Below the pieces are notes generated by a model. The model had not been told where the DNA came from, did no database searches, and saw only the letters and a list, made by a program, of their open reading frames with translations. This document shows, in pieces, positions 26,268-39,599 of a DNA stretch of 64,000 bases. The stretch is from Physcomitrium patens (taxonomy: Eukaryota > Streptophyta > Bryopsida > Funariales > Funariaceae). Position 1 is the first letter of the stretch; the number at the start of each line of letters is the position of its first letter. The position numbers and the translations under genes were made by a program. Location of the stretch: NCBI RefSeq assembly GCF_000002425.4, contig NC_037261.1, forward strand, positions 1,224,659-1,288,658, given 5' to 3'.

Positions 26268-26496
26268 GTATTGCTAATACTACCATAGTTTTTGCTATTG
26301 CCACCACAACCTCCATCCACCACATGTCACCTTTATTCAATACCTTTTAAACCAATAATATTTTCTTTGTTCATTACCTTTCAAACCATTTGATTGAACA
26401 TAATTTTTGATTGCAACTAAAAAAACTCATGAAATATGTTGAATAGGTGGCAAGTTGTTGTGGCAATAGCAAAAATTGTGGTAGCATTTGCAATAC
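26268..26496. mobile_element. MITE-like foldback element 1
   Basis: A 229-bp element with terminal inverted repeats of 43 bp: 26268-26310 against the reverse complement of 26454-26496, matching at 38 of 43 positions. The arms share the core TTTTTGCTATTGCCA. A weaker inverted similarity continues inward. Both ends carry a TA next to TTGC (TA-TTGC on the left, GCAA-TA on the right), which could be a TA target duplication of Tc1/mariner type. No open frame, so non-autonomous. Confidence 0.8.
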
Positions 26497-26523
26497 AATT
26501 TTTTTTATATTTGATTTAAATTA

Positions 26524-26555
<32 letters not shown>

Positions 26556-28180
26556 TTGATTTTTATCTTTTTAATCATATATGTTTATATTAATTAAATT
26601 TTACAATCAATAATCTCTATTTATAATTACCACATATAAAAAAAAGAAAAAAAATTACATAATATTTTGCATTAAAATATCTAAAACAATTCTAGGCTTT
26701 ATTTATTTATTTATTTATTTATTATAAATTAATGCATAAATAAATATTATATAATATTTTTTTATACATTTGAAGTGCTAAATTACAGAATAAAATTTAT
26801 TTTAAAATAAAATATTATAAATTTAGCAAAATACTTGAGATGAATATAGACGTTAAATGTTTTGCTATAAGTAGTGCACTAATACACAACCAGAAGAATT
26901 TTTTCTAAAACCGTAAAATTATTAATTTTTAATTATTTTCTTTTTGAGTAGAAGTAAATTAGTTAAAGCGTTTAATAAAAAATAGAAACATTACTTTGAA
27001 AATCATAATATACAAGTTTTTATAAAAGAAGGCATGTTTGACTTGTTTTGAGCTAAAACAGAAATTTAAGTACTAGAGGAAAATATGTGGAATGTAATAA
27101 AATTTATTAAAAATAAAAACTGATAAATCAGTTAATGTTATTGATTTGTTAGCTTCACAAGAAAAAAAGGAAAAAAAAAAGAAAAAAAAAGAAAAAAAAA
27201 GAAAAAAACCACAATAAAATACATTGTCTAATTCTTGGAATTAAGATGTTAGGACAAAGATTTGTAATAGAAAAATAATGATAATGATAATAATAATAAT
27301 TATAAAATATAAATAAAATAATAGTTTTAAATTAAAAAATTCCAATAAATTATTTTAGTAAAATATCTCTTTATTAAAAAAAATAAATTACTATATTGAA
27401 TGAAACATTAAGATTATTAATATTAAACAAAAAAAGGTATAATTATCAAAACAATTAGAAGAGAACAACTAACAATAGTCTTTATTTAGAAGAGGTATCA
27501 CTAGTTGGCTATAAAAAACTAAAAAATAACAATATTTTGTGTTAATTATTAATACATTTTTTTTATTACAAATAATTTATATTATTACATTCTTTATATA
27601 TGACTCTAAGTCTGTGGCATATAATAATTAAAATTTAAATACATTATAAATAAACATAGTTATACCTTCTTAACAGTAAAATAGTTATATAATAGACATA
27701 TATTTCTTTAATTTTTTTTCATATATTTTAATTTCATTTCTAGTTAAGTTTTTTTAAAAAAAAATTAAATTAATTTATTTATTTATTTCTTTTGCAAAAT
27801 TATTAAATCTTTTGATTTTTTCATTACTTGAATAGAAGACAAGGGGCCGGTTCTGCAAAGTTGGCAAGAGAACTTCAAACAAAAAATATTGTTCCATGGA
27901 TACCTTATATATTATTAAAAGCAAATCTCAATTTTTTTATAATTCTAGTAGTTACCATCAAAAGATATCATTTGAGTAAGAGACCCTTGGCTTCCCATTA
28001 GGCAAAGTGGGCCTCTTCATCTCCCTTCTTTGCAGCCTCCTAACTTAATGTATCTTTTGATACGTTCAAATTTTGGTTACTCGTGTTCATTCTATTGCTA
28101 CTGAACCTCATTCTTATCAAACATATGCGAAACAATTGCATACTAGATTTTCCAACAATGAAAGAAGCAAATATAAAAAT
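26497..28180. other. AT-rich intergenic DNA with microsatellites
   Basis: Holds (ATT)n at about 26526-26556, (ATTT)n at about 26700-26722, and a 10-bp tandem of G plus nine A at about 27170-27208. No gene is seen. Confidence 0.6.
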
Positions 28181-28387
28181 GGGGAATGTTAAACACACCC
28201 AGGCTTTTATAAAATTGACCCACCCATGATGAAGAATATAGTGATCATGATGAACTTGGTTTTTATTTGTTGCAGATCCAGTAGTGAATATAAAACGTCA
28301 TTTATTTTTATTTCTTTTTCATTATGGTTATGATTTGCACATCAGTGGGTTGATTTTGTAAAAACCTGGGTTTATTTAACATTCCCC
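28181..28387. mobile_element. MITE-like foldback element 2
   Basis: A 207-bp element with inverted ends: 28181-28225 against the reverse complement of 28343-28387, 37 of the outer 43 positions matching. Both ends begin GGGGAATGTTAAA. A GGGG start recalls Tourist/PIF-Harbinger elements; the right flank is TTA, but the left flank reads AAT, so a TTA target duplication is not confirmed. No coding capacity. Unrelated to element 1. Confidence 0.8.
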
Positions 28388-29514
28388 TTAATATACATAT
28401 AATTATTCTTGTAGCATTTTACAATGGGCCTTTGTCACGTTACCTAAAAATGTCAAATTTGTTTGATTGTTTGTTTGTTTTTGTTATTAATTTTTCGATA
28501 TATATGTGAGACCCTTCGTCTTCATATTGTGAAAGAAGACAAACGTGGGCAAGTTCTGCCATCATGATACAGAACTCAGTCGATTGGGTGGGGAAGGGAC
28601 GGAGTCTGTGAGGAGCCAGCTACCATGATAATAACAACGCACAAGGCCCAGCCCTGCCGCTGCTGCTGCTGCTGCTGCTGCGAGGTTGCTCTGCAATGGC
28701 CATCAATGCATCCCACACCCACTCACAAAACAAAACAGACGCACACAATCTCAGGGCACTGCCTCATCAGCGATAATTCTGGGCACAGAAATCCACAACA
28801 GAACCAAAGCAGCAGCAGAAGCAGAATCACTCCACTGATGTGCAAATCATACAATTGCTCACAAAAAGTGTACATCACACAACATGCAGGTGCTCAGTCC
28901 GCTGGTAGAGCTTGCAAGATGGAGCATACTCTTTAGATGGGTAATACTCAAACAGATGCTGGAACAGAATACAAACAGTTTATTTTTATTTTTTAAATCT
29001 TTTATCTTCCCCTTAGTGGGACAAATGCGAAGTTAACTTACTGCTACTGAAGATGTACTAGAAGAATTTGACCTAATAAAGGCACATGCACAATTAGCGT
29101 TGCGGTCATAGCGATCAGACAGCAAGGAGACTTGGTGTGGCGTTGATAAAGGCAGCGCGCGGCCGCGGCAGTGCGGCGAAGAATTTGATGAGTCAGTGGA
29201 TTGCCATGTTGCTGACTGTTGGCTAACTTCACTCCCAACTCACGCTGTGCAGATTCGGTGCAACGTGAGGAATTGGGGGAGGGAGGAAGTGGGGAGAGTT
29301 CCAGATGCTCGAAGCATGGCAGAGTTAGAGCGAGGGGTGGAGTAATTATGGAGCGGTAGTGTGAAACTTCGACGACTGTGGGTGATGACAGAAGATGAAA
29401 GCTACGGTGACTAGGCATTTCGTGCCAACAATGCGGTAGATTCATACTCTGCTGGGCATGCACTTTGCCGGCTTTACCTGCCCGCAGCAGCCACAGGTGC
29501 TACTCAGGTTCAGG

Positions 29515-29548
<34 letters not shown>

Positions 29549-30181
29549 GGCCATTGAGCGTCTCTTGTACTTGTTTGATCGTCGTATCGATGATTCTGAA
29601 TCAGGCAATGGTGCTCAGTCGCAAGTGAGGAGAGTCCACCATAGCCAGTGCCTTCACTACTCGTTCCCTGCTCGTGTGGTTCTCAGCTGTACACTTATTC
29701 CGGTACCGCCCGCTTGGCCCACAACCTGGCTTGTCGAGTGCAGAATCATCTCCGATGCTGGTTCATGCTTCCGAAGTGGGCGTGGAGGAGCTGCAGATGT
29801 TTGTTGTTTCGCCGTGTAGGGTCAAAGTAGTGTAAGCTAGCTAGTTTCCACGCTAGGGACATGAGAGCTGATCGAGAATGAATTGAATGGCGAGTTAGAA
29901 GCTGAGTACAGGTACGAGGACAGGATAGCAAGGTGACCTAAACCTGGAGTTGCATTGTGGTCTGCGGAAGGAGGGGATTTTGTGAGGAGAGGAAATATTG
30001 TGATGCTGATGTGCTTGGTGTAAGCTATGTTGATCGACGAGCTTCTCGACTGACCAAGTGTTCCCTGGACGATTTTGGAGTGACAGTACTCTGGTTCTGT
30101 GGAGGTGAAAACTGGCTTGGTGGTGAGCATGTGCTGAGGTTCGGTTAAGGGGTGTGTGTCGGCAGCTGGGGAGAGGGAGGT
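28388..30181 (+). other. Upstream region and probable 5' leader of the glycosyltransferase gene
   Basis: Composition becomes genic from about 28500. Contains a (CTG)n-type triplet run (about 28660-28681) and a GA microsatellite (29517-29546). An in-frame stop at 30146-30148 closes the glycosyltransferase frame upstream. The frames 29044-29463 (-) and 29837-30229 (-) have no recognisable domain and are treated as chance. I could not identify the transcription start. Confidence 0.45.
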
Positions 30182-32387
30182 ATGGGAGTTATGGCGAAGG
30201 TGGAGACTTCCCTCAAAGGTGGTAAACACCGTGATATCCCGGAGAACAGCAGTGGCCTTGGAGGGTGCACCAAAATGAGCCTGGTCATCGTGGTGGCATG
30301 TTTGTGTTCGTGCATATATGCCTTGTCACTGGCTTCTATCAGCTCGAAACCTTGTTGGAGCAGCCTGAAATCATGTGAGAGTCGTGTCTGTGAAGGTGGG
30401 AATGTGTCAACCTGGCGTGGTATCGGCGGCAGGAGCTCACGAACTTTGCAGAGTCAGTCCGTTGCTGTAGTCAAGTCGCCGGCCATGAGTAAGAGAGAAG
30501 CTTTAACTTCCCCGCCACAGTCACGGATTCCTCCTGTGGCGCCTGCGACGCATGTGCGTTTGAAGCGGAGGAACACGAGCTTGTCCCACATTGTGTTTGG
30601 GATCGCAGCGTCTGCCAACCTGTGGAAATCTCGCAAGCATTATGTGAAGGAATGGTGGAAGCCTGGCAAAATGCGAGGCTATGTCTGGTTGGAGGAGCCC
30701 GTAAAGAACGAGACTGGGTGGGGAGTGGATGTGCCCCTGGCCCAAATCTCGGCCAATACCTCTCAGTTCAAGTACACGCACAAGGTGGGCAGCCGCTCCG
30801 CAATTCGCCTGGCACGCATTGTCACCGAGATGTACAGATTCAAGCTCCCGAAAGTAGACTGGTTTGTCATGGGCGACGACGACACCATTTTCTTCACTGA
30901 CAACCTTGTTAGGATGCTGTCGAAGTACGATCCCACCAAGATGTACTACATTGGAAGCCAATCCGAGAGCCATTGGCAGAACACGGAATTCTCGTATGGC
31001 ATGGCGTACGGGGGAGGGGGGTTCGCTATCAGCTTTCCTCTTGCCAAAGCTTTATCCAGAATGCAGGATGACTGCTTGCACAGGTACTAGTGGACCGAAT
31101 GCTTGATTGAGAAGTTTTGTGGGTAGGATTTATCCTTATTTTCACAACACTCAAACTTAATATCTGGTGCAATCAGACGAAGAATCAACGAAATTCTCAG
31201 CTCTAGAAGCGTCCTTGAAGAGATTTGAGAAGTTCATTACGAGCTCACAGAAACAATTTGCACAGAGCAAACTGACAACTAGGGGATTGTTTGTTTACTA
31301 GTGGATCAAGCTTTGGCCAGGCAATTGGGTAGAGTCTCAGGCCGAAGTGCATTGCTGAACAGGACAGAATAATCAAACAAATGTATGCTGTTTTGATCGT
31401 GGTTCTTTGGTGATCAGATATCCGCAGTTGTTCGGGAGCGATGACCGGATGCACGCCTGCATTACAGAGCTTGGAGTACCCATCATCAAGAATCGGGGGT
31501 TTCATCAGGTATTCAACAATCTTAGCGCTACAATGTAAAAAATTAAAACGAGAACTAGATTTAGTTCTTCACCCTGCTCTTACTCATTTTAATACTGATC
31601 AGTGCATGTTTGTTGGATCTGGTAGTTTGACATTTTCGGAGATCCACTAGGGCTGATGGCTGCGCATCCGCTGACACCGTTGCTGTCGATCCACCACTTG
31701 GACGTAATAGCTCCAATCTTCCCCAACATGACCAAGCTTGGAGCAGTACAACGTCTAATGAAGGCAGCCAAAGTCGAGCAGGCCAGCATGCTTCAACAGA
31801 CAATCGTCTACGGGCGCCACCGCAAGTATTCGTTCTCCATCTCCGCAGGCTTCGTGGTGCGTGCTTACAATGGCTTTGTACCGCCATTGGAGCTGGAAGA
31901 GGTACCCAGGACTTTCCGTTCATGGTACGGCGACACGGCCAGGTCCCATTTCCCCTTCAACACCCGAGAATTTCCCACCGACATATGCAAACAACCGACT
32001 CTGTTTTACGTTCACAATCGAACATCCAAACGAACCTCCGAAGAGTTGATCGAGACCATTTACATGAAGGAGAACCTTCCAGCACGCAATTCAACTGCTT
32101 GTGACACAAAACTGAACCAAGTGCAAAAAATCCTTGTTCGGAGCCAGCGTCTTAACTACGCATGGTTTGAGGTTGCCTTACCCCCTAAACCCTAAACCTT
32201 GTTGTGGCCAAACTGAAACTTTTTGCTGCAGTTTGCATCCAGTGACATAATTTGGCAAGTCGGTCTCAAATTGGGGTGTTGGGTGCAGTCGAGGAGTCTC
32301 TGCGGGAAGGTGGCGTCATGGCGGAATGGCACGATCGACATCCTCGTGAAGCCTTGCGAGGAAGATGAGCTGATCATCGGAAACTGA
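30182..32387 (+). CDS. GT31/fringe-like glycosyltransferase with DUF604 region, four exons
   Basis: Predicted type II Golgi glycosyltransferase of the plant DUF604 family. Exons: 30182-31083, 31418-31508, 31626-32171, 32232-32387; all junctions are GT-AG and in phase, giving 564 residues and TGA. Residues 31-54 form a hydrophobic signal anchor after a basic N-terminus. A low-complexity stem follows to about 135. The catalytic region starts at HIVFGIAASANLWKSRK (136 on). VMGDDDTIFF supplies the metal-binding DDD at 232-234, and a GGGG turn lies at 257-260. The DUF604 part follows from about residue 310 (RMHACITELGVPI; FDIFGDPLGLMAAHP; then SFSISAGF and FVPPLE). The start is the first ATG after an upstream in-frame stop (30146). 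Donor and acceptor substrates are unknown for this subfamily. The last intron is only 60 nt; if retained, translation stops at 32195 with a different tail (520 residues). I prefer the spliced form because exon 4 ends in a family-like Cys-rich tail. Confidence 0.88.
32172..32231 (+). other. 60-nt intron with tandem telo-box motif
   Basis: Donor GAG-GTTGCC, acceptor CTGCAG-TTT, phase 0. The intron contains CCCTAAACCCTAAACC at about 32184-32199, two telomere-type units. It contains the stop codon that would truncate the protein if it were retained. Confidence 0.6.
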
Positions 32388-33797
32388 AACAGCTGTACTT
32401 ATACCTTCAACTATTCTTTCTAGAAATAACGATGCACTGAATGCATGACGTGGCCAGGTTAAAATTAGGTCAGCCGTCGGCGCGATTGTAGAGCTCAGGA
32501 AATCAACACAATCTTCTCCAGCTGCTGTTCCGAGGCGGTGGTGAAGATGTGATCCTTGTTAGGAATCAGCACCTTTTGCATCAACCTGCAGGAGGATCAA
32601 ATGATCCCCTGTAATGTCCTCCAATTTGTTCACCGACCCAGTGGTTGGAAAATCTTATCAAGTTCGCTTTTAATTCACTGATGATCTCGCCTTCCTCACC
32701 AGTTTGTGAGTTTGTGTGCGTTTGCGGCGCCATGAAACCAAGATTGTTGCTCTTCTAGATTTTCTGCGCAGTCTCCGCATCCCCAAGTCCTCGCATCTCG
32801 TCGTGCTTTGTGCTCAGATCCTGATGTTGCATTGTGGTTTGTATCATAATTCTTTCACATGCACATTAATCTTAACGTTTTCTTGTGCACATTGTGATGT
32901 GATGTTGCATTTTGTGGTTAGAATTAGAATTCTTTGTGGTGTGCAAGTAGTGGTGCTGCATTGTTGTTAGAATTGGGATTCTTTCTTCTGCATAACTTTA
33001 TTAGTGCAATGACCAGATGGTGGAGTAGGGAAAATAGATATAGGAGAATTTGGGATTATTAATAAGAATCAATTCAATTATGGCAGATTTGGACTATCTC
33101 AATAGGTTTAGAAAATGCAATTGTAGATGATATATAAAGATAATAAAAAATATTTTATACACAGTGGAAGATATTTTTCTTCATCTTTTGTTTTGTTTTG
33201 ATTTGTTTTTTGAAAAAGTTTTGTATGTGAAATGCACAATTTATTTTGTTTGATTTTATATTTTTAGTGTTTTTTGGTAAAGAATATTCTTTAACTTCTT
33301 CCATTCTACTACTAGTCATTTTGTATTTATAATTGATAGCATCATTAATGGATTATTAATGTAGGTTTGGTGAAGTAGTTACACTTCTTGTGCTTTTAAT
33401 GTCATGTGTATGTATTAAAAGGTGTAAATTGACAATATAGGCTATACTCTATGCTTGAGTTGAACTGGAGTTTCAACATCTATCAAGAATTTTTATTGAG
33501 AATGTTTTAAATCTTTGTTAACATTAAAGTATAAAAATAAAAAACTAATAAATAAAAATTTAATAATAAATAAAATATACATATTTTAGTAAAAACATGA
33601 GTTGATATAAGATGTTATAATGGAGCTAGCAAAGTAGATTTTAGAAAATTTCTTCTAAAATTGCTACTTATGTTAGAGAATCTTGTTTTTTTAATAGTAA
33701 TGATTATTTTGTACACTACAATACAAGAATGTTTTTTGATATAGCTTTAGAGCTAGATACAATCTAAAAATAAAATAGATAATATAATTTCTTCTTC

Positions 33798-33837
<40 letters not shown>

Positions 33838-34815
33838 CTTTTAAAATAATTGCTATGTGGAAATTTAACCATTTAAAAAATTCCTCATTTTATAGTTTTA
33901 TTTTGTAAATTTTTATCAAAAAATATAAATAGGTATAAAAATTAATTTAAAACATATTAATAAGTAAATATTTAATTATTTATATATTTCATACATATAA
34001 TTAAAATAAAAATTTAAAGATAAAATATTAATCTCAATATTCAATAATATACATATATTATAATGCTTTTATTATAAAAATTAAATATTAGAATTAATAA
34101 AATAAAATAGAAATAAAATTCCTCTATATGTATATATTAGAGAATGTAAATTTGAGACATTAATATATAAATATACAAATAGATCACAATCTAAGCATTT
34201 TAAAAATCCATCTGTTTAATAATTTTTTTCTTCTAAAATAGTTAAAATTACTTTTTTAAAATTTTGAATTAATAAAAATATTAAATATTAAAATTATTAA
34301 TTATTTTTCTTTTATTAAGCTAATCTATTAAGTTCAATTTTATTATAAAATATGGTCACTTTTATGAAGATATTTCATGATATATAGTTCCAAACTCTTA
34401 TTTCAAGAGAATAATTATAATATAGTCTATCATTTAAAGATAACAATGATATATTTTTCTAATTGTATGTTTTTCTCTTTTTATTTTTTTGTACACAATT
34501 CTATGCTATTTACTTTAATAATGCGGTAATAATTTATTATTGTATACAATAATAATTTTGAAATTGAATCATGTCATGAAATATAATTTATTTGAACTTG
34601 TAGTGTAAAATTCATCATCAAAAATTAAAATAATGCTATGTGAAATTCTAAGATGTCTCTAATACTTTATTTTATTTTATTTTATTTTTCTTATTAAAAA
34701 AAGAAAAGAAAAGAACAAAGATTCTTAAAGGTTCTTTTTAATTTATTTTTTTTTAATTTTTTAATTTTTTTTAAATTCCTAAGTCTATGACCAAAAGATA
34801 TGGCTTAGAAAGTAA

Positions 34816-34867
<52 letters not shown>

Positions 34868-37733
34868 TAGGAGATGTTTTTTTTGATAAAATGATAGAAA
34901 AGGGATATTTGTGTAGAAAAAATGGTAGTAGGTATTTTTTGTTGCAATTTCTTTGAGAAGTGTATTTTCTATTTTATTATTGTTTATGTTTATGTGTGCT
35001 CTTACTTTCTATATCAATAAAGTTTGAGTTCTTTGTTATAGCATAGAAATTGTTTTGGAGAATAGTATTTTGTTTAGATAATATTTTTGTGATGTTTGAT
35101 GTTTGATTTGAGTATAGATGAGTTATATAGAGCTTATGAAGTTTGTAAATATGTCTACTAATTCAACTTGATAATCCCTTATACTAAATTAAATCATTGC
35201 ATAAAGTGCCATTAGTTTTGGTCCTAAGATAGTCTTAGAAGGCATTTTCAGATTTGAGGATCTTTTACTAAGTTGTAGATTCTATACAAAGTAAATTCTT
35301 CTTTTCAAATGTTTTTACTAATTATTTTTGGAAGATAGAATGATCCATTAAATAGTAGTTATATCTTAATAATAACTTTGAAGGAAGTATTTTGTTATAA
35401 TTTACTAGAAGACAAGATAGAATGTTAATATTATTTAAAGAGTAATTGGAGATAAGAAGCATAAATGGATTATATTGAAGATATTTATAATTGAATCAAG
35501 TAATAATAGTATTAAAAAGTGATGTGAAAATTTAAATAAAATAGTTCTAAAAATTTTATATTTATGTCTTTTATAGAACTATACAATTTTTATTTAAGAT
35601 TTTTAAAGTGAATGTTCAAAAATCAATAGATTTGGAATTTCTTTATGGTATTGATTCTACACCTATTTTAATCTACAAATTAAAATAATAATAATATATT
35701 ATCAAATATTTTTTTTATATATATGGACTTTATCTTCTTGTATTGTAATAGTTTCATTATTGATGTTTATATCTTCTATAGACTTATATTCATGGATAAA
35801 TATGTGGACAAGTGATATTTGTATGGATGGAATTATATATCATGTGTCTTTGATTTGTGGAAGTTTGAAGAATTTTCTTATTATTTTGGTATAGTGGTTA
35901 TATTGCCTTTGTATGTAGTAAATCAAAGTATTATTATATTATGTTATAGGATATTTGGATATTAGATTTTAAAAATAATATTTTAGATTTTTTGTGATAA
36001 AAAATAGTTTCTATTTAAGTTTATATATTTGTATAAATATAATTTTTATCCTTTCTTGATTCTAAAGGTATCTTTATACTTATAATATTAATAATCTAGT
36101 ATTAAATATATTAAAATATTTTTGATTTGGTGCCAAACTTGTGGTATGGGTTTAGGTGGTATTGAGGGATTTGAAAGATTTGAAGGTTCTATGTATAAAA
36201 AATAGCCATATTCATTAGTATATTTAATTAAATTAAATAAAAAATAAAAGTAAGTAAAAATAGAGCTAAATTATAGATATCTTATTGAGAAGCTTCTTAA
36301 AAGATGTAGTCTTTAGATGTGTTTATAAATGGTTGATAAATTAATAACTTAGCCTATAAATTGGCCACATATTTCATATTTAGCCACTTGTATTAAAATT
36401 TGGCTATAAAGTGCATATATAAAAAAAATTACTAAAATTTAGACATATGTATTATAAGTTGGATACATATCATATAGCCTATAAGATATTGTTATGTAGT
36501 TATTTAATACATATTAGATATGAAGACAAGAATGAGGTCTTTCTTGTACTTTATCTTTGTTCAAGACTTCTTAGTCATATTGCATTTGGTAATGGCCTTT
36601 TTAATTTCCATTCTATACTTTTTTTTTAGTTTTTTAATTCTTTTTTAATATAAGAATATGCTATCATATTTATAATTTATTTTTGGTTCATGACTTTATC
36701 AATATGTGTAGTGGTAGAAATATTGACATTATTATATAGACATATAAAATAATTTTTTGTATTAGTATATTTGTTGGTTGATGGTTACAACATGATTGAC
36801 TATAATTTATTATACAAAGTAATTTTGAAATAACTTTTAATATTCTTTTTAATAATTATATTTATTTTCTATAATAAATTTTAAAATAAATTAGATCTAT
36901 TAGTTGTATACTTTATGATAGTATTAATTGATTTAAATATATAATTTGATATAATAATAATTTTTTAAGATCTTTAATAAGAGTTTGAATATATTTTAGA
37001 AAAATCTAATTTTTATGAGTAATAGTTTTTTTTAGTAGTGTGGCTTTTAGAAAGAAGTTTTTTATGTTAATATAGAGATGAGTGAAAAGAAGATACAAGT
37101 AATTGGTGATTTAATACATGTTTATTTTGTAATATAAAATTTATGATATTTTAATCTATTTTTAGTAATTATATAACTAATGAAACCTAAGTACATGATT
37201 TGAAGTCTATAAGGATTATTTAGAACATCTTAATTTTTTTTAAATCTATTATATTTGCTATAGTTTCTATATTAAATTTAAAAAAATCATAATTTTTTAT
37301 CTACTATTTTATAACAAGCTCACAAAATTTTAAAAAATTATACTTAAAAATTAGGAAGAAAAGCTCTCAATTAGTTAGGATGTTGGCTATCATCTTTCTT
37401 CAATCTTAATATCAATCTTCTAGTATTAATAGCTCTTTTTTACATAATTTATTTATTATTTATTTATTTATTTATTATTTTTTTAAATATTAAAAACTAA
37501 ATCAACTATTAGCTTACAACAAAATCATTTCAATCAAACTAGCATATTGCTTAAAATCATAGAAACATTCATTTATCTTCAAAATTTAATTTTCAAGACT
37601 CTAATCCACTTGAATTTTAACAATTTTTAGTTTAAAATTTTAATTCACTTCAAATTTATACATCTATTAAGACTATTTTTACAAATCCAAAAATATTTAA
37701 TTATAGACCTACCACAAAAATTACATAAATTAT

Positions 37734-37792
<59 letters not shown>

Positions 37793-38330
37793 AATTCTAT
37801 AAATAATAAAGTCACTCAAAAGAATCTTAACTTTGGAAAGCTTTAACAAAGTCATTATCTACTTAAATCACTCAAAATTAATATTTGAAGAAATTTTATA
37901 AAGTATAATTGATATTATTACATCTAATCTAAGTATTAATCTAAGATTTTTTTAGGTGATTTTTGCTAAAAGCTATGTGAATGTAAATTTTTACTCCTCA
38001 ACCCAAGTTATAAGATGGCCTTAATTAAGAGTTGCTTGTAATTGGTGGTGTAAAGTGAAATAAGTAAATAACAAGAATAAAAAAAGAACAACCACAAAGC
38101 AATTGAAATAAATGACATGAAGTAATTACAACATCCAAAACTAAATTACATTCTATTTACTATGTTTTTATCTACTAAAAAATAAAAAATAATTTTTTAG
38201 ATAGGTAATTTTATTATCTTTTCAATGACATAAGAAACATGTAAATCCAAATTACTATAAGTAAGTTATGAAGTTTTAAATATATAAAATAAATAATTTA
38301 AAAGTAAAGTGAAAATATTTTACCTCAAAG
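32388..38330. other. AT-rich, heavily decayed intergenic DNA
   Basis: After a short 3' flank of the glycosyltransferase gene (to about 33000), composition drops to very AT-rich. (AT)n tracts lie at about 33800-33830, 34820-34861 and 37737-37788. At about 36345-36480 the motif TTGGCCACATATTTCATAT recurs diverged as TTGGATACATATCATAT, hinting at an old tandem or foldback repeat. No translatable gene or clear retroelement domain could be read; probably transposon remains too decayed to name. Confidence 0.5.
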
Positions 38331-38560
38331 GTAACTTGCTTATAGATCAAGGGTCAAGCCTCACTAAGGCTCTCATGTAGCATATGAGGGTGTCTATGAG
38401 AGGCCACGAGGCCTTAGTCTTATCCTCCTAACTACCTTCAAGGTGCTACAACCCATATGGGACTTATGTACTCCCCTTCTTACAAGGACTACATTAGCTA
38501 CTGGTCCTCCTATTTTCTACTTGAAGGACCAATATTTTTGTAATTTTGACCTCAACAAGG
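38330..38560. other. Less AT-rich island of unknown nature
   Basis: About 230 bp with markedly more G/C than either side, including small palindromic pieces (GAGGCCACGAGGCC near 38401-38415 and CCCATATGGG near 38452-38461). It looks like a less decayed repeat fragment, such as part of an LTR, but no second copy was found in this window. Confidence 0.3.
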
Positions 38561-39059
38561 TATTTAAAAAAATCCAATTAGCCTAGGAACCTTGAGTGGC
38601 CTTCAAATCTTGTTCCATTTCTTCATAAAGGCTCCCAAAGTGGTAAAACTTATTTTTACTAAGATTTTGAAAATTACTCTAAAAATTCTTAAAAAATTCT
38701 AAATAAATTCTAAATAAAAATTTAAAAATTATATAATATTTATATAATACTAATATCCATCTAAGGCTAAATTTTTCTACTTTGGTAATTTTTGATAATA
38801 ATAAAAATTAATTTAAGTTCACTATAAATCCTATTTTTTATATCAATAATTAAAATGACATGAGATTCTTTTTCATGCTTCTTCTAACTACTAAAATTTA
38901 TAATTTTTATAAGTAATACATATAGATAGAAAATCAATATAAATATTGGTCTTAATAAATAATCCTTAATATTCAACAATGAATAAAAATACTAAATCAA
39001 TAAAGATAATTACCTCCAAGACTTACCAAGACTCCATTTCCACCACTAACATTCTAATT

Positions 39060-39200
39060 TTCTATTTTTCTAAGGATTTCTATACTACTCACTATATATT
39101 ATGATTTAAAGTATTCTAAATATATATTTTTATCTTAAAATAATAAGTAAGTCAATTTAATGACTGATAAGCCACTCTTAGATTGATACCTACATTAGGA
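39060..39200. repeat. Interspersed repeat shared with 62770-62900
   Basis: Reads CTACTCAC... GTCAATTTAATGACT ... TTGATACC and matches, diverged but collinear, the stretch at about 62770-62900 (CTAACTCACC ... GTCAATTTGGTGACT ... TTGGTATCG). Probably a fragment of another retroelement family, in the same orientation at both sites. Confidence 0.45.
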
Positions 39201-39599
39201 TGAAATCACTTAATATCACCCACTATCTTAAAGAAACCAAAATTTTAAGGCAACTCTACATTTGGGAGATTTGTTTTGTAAAGGTTGTATAGGCAAGGCA
39301 TGAATTTAATATTAAAGTTGAAGATTTTATTTTTTTGTTAATAAATTATTATGGATATACTAAACAAAAGACCAAATAAGAAGTTGAACAAAAGAGTTTG
39401 AAGAAGAAAGGTAGCATGGACTTCATGAAATCAAATGAATACATGATCAATATTAAGAAGTAAGCTAGAACTCTAAGAAATGTGTTGTTAAGAGTAAAGA
39501 TTTCCTCAGCCTTCACTTCAATGTATATTAGGTATTAGAAATTTTTTCAAAAATTTTCCATGTTGTTTGAAGACAAAAAAATCTTTGGATCCTTTTTGG

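Noticed and set aside
28891..28915. tRNA gene (TGCTCAGTCC...GGTAGAGC resembles an A box)
   Set aside because: No acceptor-stem pairing, anticodon arm or B box (GGTTCGA type) at the right distance.
29044..29463. 139-codon minus-strand frame
   Set aside because: No domain and low-complexity; lies in the upstream region of the glycosyltransferase gene.
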